Assembly: GCA_039917615.1 (NCBI GenBank)
Contig: JBDSJD010000017.1
Location: 278,071-342,070 of the forward strand
Length of the DNA: 64,000 nucleotides
Source of the DNA: ZC4RG30 sp039917615
GTDB lineage: Bacteria; Pseudomonadota; Gammaproteobacteria; Steroidobacterales; Steroidobacteraceae
Direction: 5' to 3'
Below the pieces are notes generated by a model that saw only the letters and a program-made list of their open reading frames with translations, had not been told where the DNA came from and did no database searches. Positions 1-6,908 of the stretch are shown here, one piece after another; position 1 is the stretch's first letter, and each line of letters begins with the position of its first letter. The position numbers were made by a program, and so were the translations under genes.

Positions 1-261
1 CTGCAGATACAGACCACCGGCGAGCAGATCTGCCTCCCCCAGGTGGTGCGGCATCTGCTGCCAGTGGGAATAGGCTTCGAGGCGAGTGAGTGCTTCAAAG
101 TCCTCGCCAATGTAGGTCTGGAACAGCACATCGCCGTAGTGCAGGTCCTGCACACGCGTGGCGGGAATTTTGTCGGCAGGCTTGCGGGCAGCCGCCGCCT
201 GCGGCGACGTCATGCCAGACGCGGCAACGAACAGACAGAGGATGACGGCCCTGCGCAGCAT
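1..261 (-). CDS. Exported TPR-type protein, 5' part only (cut by window edge)
   Basis: An 87-codon open frame runs off the left edge. It starts with ATG at 261 and an N-terminal signal peptide (hydrophobic VILCLFVAASG followed by an Ala-rich cleavage region). The mature start contains YGDVLFQTYIGEDFEALTRL and then PHHLGEADLLAGGLYLQ, which resembles the first helix pairs of periplasmic tetratricopeptide proteins. It lies 7 nt downstream of the next minus-strand gene and is probably the distal gene of that operon. The TPR assignment rests on helix pattern and general resemblance; the rest of the protein is outside the window, so function cannot be given. Confidence 0.72.
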   Translation of the reverse strand, partial: MLRRAVILCLFVAASGMTSPQAAAARKPADKIPATRVQDLHYGDVLFQTYIGEDFEALTRLEAYSHWQQMPHHLGEADLLAGGLYLQ

Positions 262-268
262 GCGCGGG

Positions 269-826
269 TTATTCCCAGTCCTTGATTTCGAATTCAGGCT
301 GACGCTTGCGCTGCCGGTCCGCGATCTTCAGTTCCAGGTATTTCGCACCGACCGACTTCTCGAACTTGAGCTGCGCGCCGCGCGAGTAGTCCTGGTTGTT
401 TGGCCCCTTGCCGGTGAACAGCGCCACCAGCTCGTGATTGCCCACACGCAGGTTGCCCAGATACAGCCGTTGCACACCGCCTTTCAGCAGCGCCTCGGCT
501 TCGCGCGGCGTGTAAAGGTATTTGGCCACCTGCTTGTTGTCGACCCGCAGCTCCACTGTGTCCAGCGCGAAGAATTCGCCCACATCCATCGACAGGAATA
601 CCGCGACCTGGGTGTTGGCTGGAAACAGCAGTTCTTCTTCCAGCACGAACAGATCGCGATTGAGGTCGACCACGTCCTTCTTGATGGCTTGGATTTCTTC
701 GTCCAGCGCGCGCGTGTCGGGCGCTGGGGGCGGGGGTGAATCGGATGCCTCACCTGCTAGCAACGCGAGGGCCGGCATGGCGAGAAGCGCCAGCAATATG
801 GATGTCTGATGGAACGAACGCTTCAT
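269..826 (-). CDS. Exported coiled-coil protein of unknown function
   Basis: 185 aa. I chose ATG 826 because it is followed directly by a signal peptide (MKRSFHQTSILLALLAMPALALLA); the frame stays open upstream but codes for nothing recognisable. Residues about 38-65 (DEEIQAIKKDVVDLNRDLF) form an amphipathic helix likely to be a short coiled coil. The rest is predicted beta-rich (AVFLSMDVGEFFALDTVEL, GNLRVGNHELVALFTG), like an immunoglobulin-type fold. It sits between a CxxC redoxin upstream and a TPR protein downstream with spacings of 19 and 7 nt, so the three are probably co-transcribed. I do not recognise a named family; a periplasmic scaffold or assembly role is inference from context. 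Confidence 0.75.
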   Translation of the reverse strand: MKRSFHQTSILLALLAMPALALLAGEASDSPPPPAPDTRALDEEIQAIKKDVVDLNRDLFVLEEELLFPANTQVAVFLSMDVGEFFALDTVELRVDNKQVAKYLYTPREAEALLKGGVQRLYLGNLRVGNHELVALFTGKGPNNQDYSRGAQLKFEKSVGAKYLELKIADRQRKRQPEFEIKDWE

Positions 827-845
827 GATGCCTCTTGAGTGCGCG

Positions 846-1424
846 CTACTCGTCGAGAAGAATTTTGATCTGGTCCAGATACTGGGCGTCACTGCCACTG
901 CGATAGTTGCGATGCACATGCCGGATGACGCCGGCGCGATCGACCAGCAACAACATGGGCAGGTTATCCACCTGGAACTGCCTGGCCACGGCTTTGGCCG
1001 GATCAAGCAGCACTGGAAAGCTCACCGGGTGCGCCATCGCGAATTCCGCCGCAGCGACCTGGTCGTCGTCTACATTCACCGCGAATGCTGCGAGCCCCGC
1101 GGAGCGATAGGTGTCGACCATGTGGCTCAGCGAAGTCAGTTGCGTGCCACACTGCCCGCAACGACTGCCCCAGAACACCAGCAGCATCACCTCACCACGA
1201 TGCTCCGACAGCCGGAAATTCGAACCCGAGGTCGCCCGCAACGCGAAGTCAGGCGCTGCCCGTCCCTGCAGCCGGTACGCCGGCTCGGCGGCCACGCACA
1301 GGCCTGCACCAAGCAGCGCCGCGGCCAGCAGAAACAGGGAATTTCGTCGATTCTGCAAAGCAGCAGACTCCACGCGTCTATTTAACAGTATGCGCGAGGA
1401 TAGCGCGCCGGGGCTGCGTGACAA
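846..1424 (-). CDS. Periplasmic thioredoxin-like (AhpC/TSA, TlpA-type) redoxin
   Basis: 192 aa with an N-terminal signal or anchor (LFLLAAALLGAGLCVAA) and a redoxin fold: APDFALRATSG, then the active-site segment FWGSRCGQC with a CxxC pair, and the cis-Pro region DNLPMLLLVDRAG. The CGQC motif differs from the usual CGPC/CPPC and may shift the redox potential. The C-terminus (YLDQIKILL) closely parallels that of the second redoxin at 10993-11478 (YLNQIRALV), so the two are paralogues flanking the same locus. The ATG at 1424 gives a longer leader; a GTG in frame about 17 codons later is an alternative start. Probable role: thiol-disulfide exchange in the periplasm, for example cytochrome maturation. 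Confidence 0.85.
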   Translation of the reverse strand: MSRSPGALSSRILLNRRVESAALQNRRNSLFLLAAALLGAGLCVAAEPAYRLQGRAAPDFALRATSGSNFRLSEHRGEVMLLVFWGSRCGQCGTQLTSLSHMVDTYRSAGLAAFAVNVDDDQVAAAEFAMAHPVSFPVLLDPAKAVARQFQVDNLPMLLLVDRAGVIRHVHRNYRSGSDAQYLDQIKILLDE

Positions 1425-1433
1425 TGACTCCGG

Positions 1434-2990
1434 TCACACGATGGGCGCAAAGGCCGTAAGGGAATCACGCTGGGTGGTGCCCCCCAGGCCTTGACCCGGG
1501 AAATAGCCCGGTGAGGCAAACAGGTTTTCCTGCCCATGCAGGCCCATGTAGTTCAGCAGCACCAGTTCGACCAGCAGGTTCACCGCATTGGCGCCCGGGT
1601 GCGACGACGTCACCACCGAGCCATCGGCGCTGTACCAGCCGATCTGGTTCAGGTTCGGGCCGCGCAGCTGCGGCCGCGCGCCCGGGCGAAACACCAGAAA
1701 GAACGCGGCAGCCGTTGCCTGGTTGTCGCCGGTCCAGACGCCTTTGCCGCGGCCATTGACGGAGTTGTCGATCATGCCGCTGGACGATAGCGAACCGTCG
1801 CTGAATACATAGAGCATGAGGGGGCGATTGGTGCGCGCGGCGTACTCAAGACATGCGCCGATGCACTGACCGGCGCGCAGGTCCCGTCCCTCGCCCGTGG
1901 CGCGCTCGCCAGTGTGATAGTCGAAACCGCCCATCTGGATGGTGCCTGCGCCGGCATTGCCATCGATCACCATCTTCATGACGGCAGCGGTCTTGCGGAA
2001 CTCGCCGTCACCGTTGTATTCCGCCTGCGTAAAGATGCCACCCGGACCAACTATGCGCGTATCAAGACCAGGGTCGAGCGAAGCTGGATTATTGAAGCGC
2101 TCGGCAAGATAGGCCGACTTCACATAGCCGCACTTGTTGAAATCCTTCAATGCCGCATCGTTGGTAAGGCCGGTGCTGACAGCACCATGCTTGCTGTTCG
2201 TCAGCACTGCCATCGACTCCATCACCGCAACCGCGTCATTCGGATCCGGAAACAACGTGCCCAATTCGCCAGTGTCTACCAGACCCGTGACGTCGCTGGC
2301 GCGATCCACCTTGGTGGGCCGCACTTTTGGATCCATCATGGTGATTGGCGAGACAGAATTGCCGCCGGAGTCCGAACTGACCGAGCCAATGAGCGTCAGC
2401 AGCTCGCCCTTCGCACCGGTACGCGCAATGCCGTACATCGGGTTGTGCGGATTGTTGGCCGTGTCATTTTCTGACCGCGCTGCGATGATGGTGCCGTTGG
2501 TGGAGGTGGCGGTCCCGGCCGTGGCGCGCATTTTCATGCCGCGCAGGAATGCACTGTCGGTATGGAAGGCCAGGCCAAAAGTGCTGTCGGTGAAGGTGGG
2601 CAGATTCGGCGTCATGTTGCCCGGCAGGCCGAGCTTGGAATAGCCAGCGGTGGTGAGGAAATCCAGCTGACCTCCCTGCTTGCCGATCAGCACATTCGAG
2701 CCAGCGATATTGGCGCCACCAGACAGATCGAAACAGATGAACGGAATCTTGCCGGCACCGCCTTCCAGACCGCAATTGGTGAGTCCCAGGAAGTCGAGGT
2801 CTGTCCGGACATCAGCGCGCGCCGCGCGCGCCGCCAGCAGTCCGAGCGCGCTGGGCACTACCACGGTGGCAGTGCCGGTAACGAGGCCGGCTGAAAGAAA
2901 ATCGCGGCGTGAAACCGGCTGCTGGTGGTCGCCGTGCAAGATCGGCTCATTCAGTCCCCGGCCCTTAGGAATCTTGCGGATGTATCGCAT
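1434..2990 (-). CDS. Tat-exported DUF1501-like protein
   Basis: 518 aa. The N-terminus carries a twin-arginine signal: SRRDFLSAG at about residues 27-35, followed by a hydrophobic stretch and an AARA cleavage region. The mature part has FICFDLSGGANIAGSN, HTDSAFLRGMKMRATA, MGGFDYHTGERATGEGRDLRAGQCIG and LMLYVFSDGSLSS, resembling the alkaline-phosphatase-like fold of DUF1501 proteins that are often encoded beside cytochrome-like secreted proteins. It lies about 36 nt downstream of the LamG/cytochrome lipoprotein on the same strand. Folding in the cytoplasm with a cofactor or metal before Tat export is plausible. Function is unknown; the DUF1501 link is family resemblance, not a profile hit. Confidence 0.8.
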   Translation of the reverse strand: MRYIRKIPKGRGLNEPILHGDHQQPVSRRDFLSAGLVTGTATVVVPSALGLLAARAARADVRTDLDFLGLTNCGLEGGAGKIPFICFDLSGGANIAGSNVLIGKQGGQLDFLTTAGYSKLGLPGNMTPNLPTFTDSTFGLAFHTDSAFLRGMKMRATAGTATSTNGTIIAARSENDTANNPHNPMYGIARTGAKGELLTLIGSVSSDSGGNSVSPITMMDPKVRPTKVDRASDVTGLVDTGELGTLFPDPNDAVAVMESMAVLTNSKHGAVSTGLTNDAALKDFNKCGYVKSAYLAERFNNPASLDPGLDTRIVGPGGIFTQAEYNGDGEFRKTAAVMKMVIDGNAGAGTIQMGGFDYHTGERATGEGRDLRAGQCIGACLEYAARTNRPLMLYVFSDGSLSSSGMIDNSVNGRGKGVWTGDNQATAAAFFLVFRPGARPQLRGPNLNQIGWYSADGSVVTSSHPGANAVNLLVELVLLNYMGLHGQENLFASPGYFPGQGLGGTTQRDSLTAFAPIV

Positions 2991-3026
2991 GGTCTTCTGG
3001 TCCTTGTTCCTGGGAGTCCGTCTGCT

Positions 3027-5471
3027 TTAAAGGATCGACAACACGCCACTGCCGAGCGCCGCGGCACAGGCTGCCTTGGCGACGTTCGCGCTGCTCGCAC
3101 CGGGCTTGGCGGCCAGCTTGCCAATCAGCGCGTGCAATTCGGCGCGCACGGCGACATCCGACGGCTGGCTTGCCACGTTGGTACCCACGACTTTCTGCAG
3201 CAGTGGCGTAGCGAGGATGTCCTTGCCGTTGGCATCGGCAAACTGCGCAGCCGGCGCGGCAGCCAGGTTCAGGGAAGGGAAGAACGCTGCGCGCGCCGTG
3301 GGGTTGTCCACCATCACCGAGCAGTACTTGATGGCCAGCTGCGCCACACCGGTCTGGTGTGAAGCCAGGAATGCCTCGATGCTCGGCACCGGCGGCAACT
3401 GCTGCTGCACCTGCAGGTAGGTACTGCGGACACCACTGTTGGTGGTCGCCACGCCCGTGATGCGCGACATGCTCTGGTTGAGCTGCTCGAAGGTGCGAAC
3501 TCCGATATCGGACTGGGCCGGAAGATCCACCGGCGCCTGCGTGATGCCGGTGACTGGCGTCCGCACATAGGTTTGGGTGCCGATCCGGTCGAAGCTCAGG
3601 AAGAACTGGTCGGCAGCCGGCCCCTTCTGCAGACCGATGATCGTGCCGACCTCGGAGAGCAATTGGCCGCCAGCCGGCGTGTAGTTCGCATCGGTCACGT
3701 TCAGTTTCACATTGGCATAGGCCTGGCCGGCCTGCGCCTCAGCACCATTGATGCCGATGCGTATGCCCTCGAGCGCAATGGAGCCTGGGCGCGCGTTCGG
3801 ATCCAGACTGATGAACGTAGGCTTGGTGAACAGATAGCCGTAACTGTCGTACTGGCTGGCCTCAAGCATGATGTAGCTCTGCGGCACACCCGTGAGTGCG
3901 GTGACATTGAACAACAGGAAATAGCGCTCACCGACACCGGCCGCGAAGTTCTGCTGGATCTGCGCAAGGCTCAACGCACGGCTGTGGATCGCTGCAAAGC
4001 GGAGCACGCCCTGCCACTGCCGGTTGTTCGAGGTTTCGTTACCGAGCACCAGGGCAAAGGTGTCATCCCAGTCCGCAAGCGTGCTGCCGGCACGCGGATC
4101 CATGTCACCGGTGAAATTGCCATTCACATACAGCCGTCGCCCGTTGACCGGGTCATAGGTGAGCACGACATGCTGCAGTGAAGCCTGCGCGTCACGATCC
4201 GCATCGCGGGTCAAGAGGGCGGGCGCGCCATTGGCGCCGGTGGTGCCGGTGCGGGTCAGCGCCTCGTACTGGTAGGCGCGCTGCCCCAGCGTGACATTGC
4301 GCGACATCACGCCCGCGGAGTAACTGACGATGTAGGCATCTTCCTGTGTGACGTTGGCCGGCGCGGCCCACACCTCGACGGAAAATTCGCCGGTAACCTT
4401 CAGCAGATCCGCCAGCTTGCGGCTGCCCGCAGTGGAGCCCTGCGCCTTGCCGCCGGCCTTCACGTTGACACCCCACCCACCCATCCAGGTGATGTCACCG
4501 GACATGTTGAGGTTCAGCGCAGGTTCGACACCGCTGGTGTCGAATATGGTGCTGCCGGAGCCGGTCTTGAATTCGTATTTGGCGATGGTGTTCGCTTCGT
4601 AGCGATTGCCGCCGGCCGCGACTGTGCCATCGTAGAGTGTCAGCGCGCGGCTGATCTTCAGGTTCGCATCGATCGGCGTCAGGCTGATACCGGCTGCGAA
4701 TGCATCGATTGCAGCCTGCATTGCGTTGGCGTCGTTGGCGCAACTTGCGGTCCAGCAGTTGTGCGACTCCTCACGCAGTCGCACCACCAGGCGCGAGCGG
4801 GATGTATTGTCGAGGTCGATCTTGGCGCGCGCCGCGGCGTAGGCCTCGTTCACATCGGCGCTGGCAAAGAACGGCGACTGCGGTGTCGCCGCATTGGGCG
4901 CATGACAGCGCAGACAGTTGCCGCGCGCGGGATCACGCACCAGCTGCCAGATGGTCGACTGAAAGCCAGCTGCCGAATCGGGAAAGGTCTTGCTCTGCCC
5001 GACCACGGTATCGGCCGGCGCCTGCAGCTGGATCTGCGTGCCACCGCCACCCGCCACTGAACCGGCCCAGTTGCGGATCCAGGTGGTGAGGATGTCGCCA
5101 CAGGCCGAATTGCTCGACAGCCAGCAGTTGTGGCCTCCGGCTACCTTCAGCACCAACTGCGACTGGTCGGGCTGCGTCAGGTTCACGAGACTGGTTGCGT
5201 CCGCATACGCAAGATTCACATCATCGTTGCGCGCAAATCGCGGTGCCTGGCCGGTCGCGTAGTGGCAACCACCGCAGCGATTGTTGGCCTTCACGTTCTC
5301 CCAGAAGCTGATGCGGAACGACTGCACGGCCGCGCTCTGCGGCGCCGGACCTGAATAGGTGGAAACCACGGGCGGAACGGTGTTGGGGTTGCTGGTGGTC
5401 GGCGCACCGCCGCCGCAGGAAGCGAGCAGTACGACAGCGACTAACACGGGCAGGTAATGAATATTCTTCAT
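3027..5471 (-). CDS. LamG-domain lipoprotein with two CxxCH haem-binding motifs
   Basis: 814 aa from ATG 5471 (a TTG two codons earlier, next to the upstream stop, is possible). A lipobox (LLASC, Cys19) predicts outer-membrane lipidation. Two homologous N-terminal modules each carry a CxxCH (about residues 66-70, RCGGCH; and 186-190, NCLRCH) followed by a conserved HNCW...C signature, suggesting an internal duplication of a c-type cytochrome unit. From about 285 to 510 there is a concanavalin-like LamG domain (GEFSVEVWAAPANV, HVVLTYDPVNGRRLYVNG). The C-terminal 300 residues are not assigned. It follows the one-haem protein almost directly (stop at 5478). A surface-exposed redox/adhesion role is inferred. 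Confidence 0.85.
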   Translation of the reverse strand: MKNIHYLPVLVAVVLLASCGGGAPTTSNPNTVPPVVSTYSGPAPQSAAVQSFRISFWENVKANNRCGGCHYATGQAPRFARNDDVNLAYADATSLVNLTQPDQSQLVLKVAGGHNCWLSSNSACGDILTTWIRNWAGSVAGGGGTQIQLQAPADTVVGQSKTFPDSAAGFQSTIWQLVRDPARGNCLRCHAPNAATPQSPFFASADVNEAYAAARAKIDLDNTSRSRLVVRLREESHNCWTASCANDANAMQAAIDAFAAGISLTPIDANLKISRALTLYDGTVAAGGNRYEANTIAKYEFKTGSGSTIFDTSGVEPALNLNMSGDITWMGGWGVNVKAGGKAQGSTAGSRKLADLLKVTGEFSVEVWAAPANVTQEDAYIVSYSAGVMSRNVTLGQRAYQYEALTRTGTTGANGAPALLTRDADRDAQASLQHVVLTYDPVNGRRLYVNGNFTGDMDPRAGSTLADWDDTFALVLGNETSNNRQWQGVLRFAAIHSRALSLAQIQQNFAAGVGERYFLLFNVTALTGVPQSYIMLEASQYDSYGYLFTKPTFISLDPNARPGSIALEGIRIGINGAEAQAGQAYANVKLNVTDANYTPAGGQLLSEVGTIIGLQKGPAADQFFLSFDRIGTQTYVRTPVTGITQAPVDLPAQSDIGVRTFEQLNQSMSRITGVATTNSGVRSTYLQVQQQLPPVPSIEAFLASHQTGVAQLAIKYCSVMVDNPTARAAFFPSLNLAAAPAAQFADANGKDILATPLLQKVVGTNVASQPSDVAVRAELHALIGKLAAKPGASSANVAKAACAAALGSGVLSIL

Positions 5472-5477
5472 GTTCAA

Positions 5478-6665
5478 CTACCCACCCTTGCAGTAAGCGG
5501 CAGTCTCGGCAAATACATCCTTGACCTTGTAGCCGCCATTGCGGAACACACCGATGATGCGATTGACCTCAGTGCGGTCGGCGCCGTTGACGGGTGGCTT
5601 CAGGCACACGGTCCGGAATACCTTCTCGACCTGGCAACGCGCGAACTGGTCGCTGTTCGCCAGTTCCTGGCCCATTGACTTTGCACCATTGCCGCTGCCT
5701 GGCAACTGACCACTCCAGCCCAGCACCGTGTTCGCGCCCTGACGCCAGTAATTGTCCCAGCCATCAGCGCGGGTAATGTAGCCGGGCTTGAAGTTGTCCA
5801 TGTTGATGAGGTACTTCGGCTGCACCTGACCAGAGGTGTATTCGATGCGGCCGGAAGTCTCGTTGAAGTTGTAGAAGGCAAACGCCTGCGCCAGTGGATC
5901 CATGCCGTTGTGGCAGCCGATGCAGTTGTTGAGGAACAGGCGGCTGTCGCCGCCGGGCGATCGGCTCACGTCCTGCCGGATGCGATCCGGCGGCAGGTGC
6001 ACGTCATGCACCTGCTCCATGTCCTTGCACATGTGGTTGATCATCGTGAAGCGGAACATCGCGCGGTTGGTGCCGGCAACGAAGAACGCCTGCGCTGCCG
6101 CGCGGGTTGTCAGTACGCCCGCGGTGGCCGCGGCAGGGATGCCAGTGTGCGCGGACTGGGTGTCACGCACGAGCACATTGGCCCTGCTCAAATCAACATC
6201 ATCATCCTCCATCTGCTGATAGAGGTTGTTGTTGGCAGGGGAATAGCCAGGCAACCCGGCGCCACCCACGTACAGGATGTCGCCGCCCAGCACTTCCCGG
6301 AAGTCGACATCATCACGGACCATGCCGATGACGGTTGCGGTGTAGTCATTCAGCGGCGCGAATGCGGTCTGGTCGCGGTTGGTCCAGGGCGTAACCCAAT
6401 TCTTGAGCACAGTGGTGTAGAAGCTCGGCGCCAGCATCGCGACGCGCGCGGCCGCAGCGGGACCGGTTGCAGGGTTCGCGACAATGAGTGCTTCCATCTG
6501 GTCCAGCACCACGGCACTCGGCGGCACACCTGCGATTCGATCATGGATGCGTTTCGCCTGCGCGCGCTGTGCCGGGCCTGCGAAAGCGGCAGCGGTGAAA
6601 CATGCCGACAGCGTGACAGCAAGCACCGCACCGATGACATTGCGACCACTTTGATTTCGATTCAT
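5478..6665 (-). CDS. Exported cytochrome-like protein with one CxxCH
   Basis: 395 aa with a signal peptide (VIGAVLAVTLSACFTAAAFAG). One CxxCH (NNCIGCHNG, about residues 248-252) lies in a context like the DUF1588/DUF1585 cytochrome-type proteins that accompany DUF1501 proteins: the GVLTTRAAAQAFF and MFRFTMINHMCKDMEQVH segments precede the haem motif, and DRTEVNRIIGVFRNGGYKVKDVF closes the protein. First gene of the minus-strand set cytochrome, LamG lipoprotein, Tat protein. It diverges from the HzsA-like gene across 243 nt. The family link is from memory of motifs; it may be a structural partner of the two neighbouring haem proteins. Confidence 0.8.
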   Translation of the reverse strand: MNRNQSGRNVIGAVLAVTLSACFTAAAFAGPAQRAQAKRIHDRIAGVPPSAVVLDQMEALIVANPATGPAAAARVAMLAPSFYTTVLKNWVTPWTNRDQTAFAPLNDYTATVIGMVRDDVDFREVLGGDILYVGGAGLPGYSPANNNLYQQMEDDDVDLSRANVLVRDTQSAHTGIPAAATAGVLTTRAAAQAFFVAGTNRAMFRFTMINHMCKDMEQVHDVHLPPDRIRQDVSRSPGGDSRLFLNNCIGCHNGMDPLAQAFAFYNFNETSGRIEYTSGQVQPKYLINMDNFKPGYITRADGWDNYWRQGANTVLGWSGQLPGSGNGAKSMGQELANSDQFARCQVEKVFRTVCLKPPVNGADRTEVNRIIGVFRNGGYKVKDVFAETAAYCKGG

Positions 6666-6908
6666 GAGACCCGTCCTTCACTTGCCGCGGAGCAACGCGC
6701 CCATTTCCATGGGCAACGAATGTATCTGCACTTCTGAACAGCAAGTAATGTCTCAAACGGCAGACGTCGCAGCGGGCAGACATCACACGGTTTTGGGTCG
6801 CAAAGATAATATTCGCTCCGCGATGTGGGACACCGATCACAGCCGCATCCTGCGTCGAAGCACTAATTACGTAATACGCGCCCGCGTTGCGGGCACAGGG
6901 AATTGAAT
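6666..6908. promoter_or_regulatory. Divergent control region with a 10-bp palindrome
   Basis: This 243-nt gap separates the one-haem gene (minus) from the HzsA-like gene (plus) and must hold both promoters. It is more AT-rich than the flanks and contains a perfect palindrome ATTACGTAAT at 6866-6875, about 34 nt before the GTG at 6909, where a repressor or activator could act. An AGGG at 6897-6900 is correctly spaced for the GTG start. No convincing -10/-35 pair could be assigned by eye. Confidence 0.45.
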
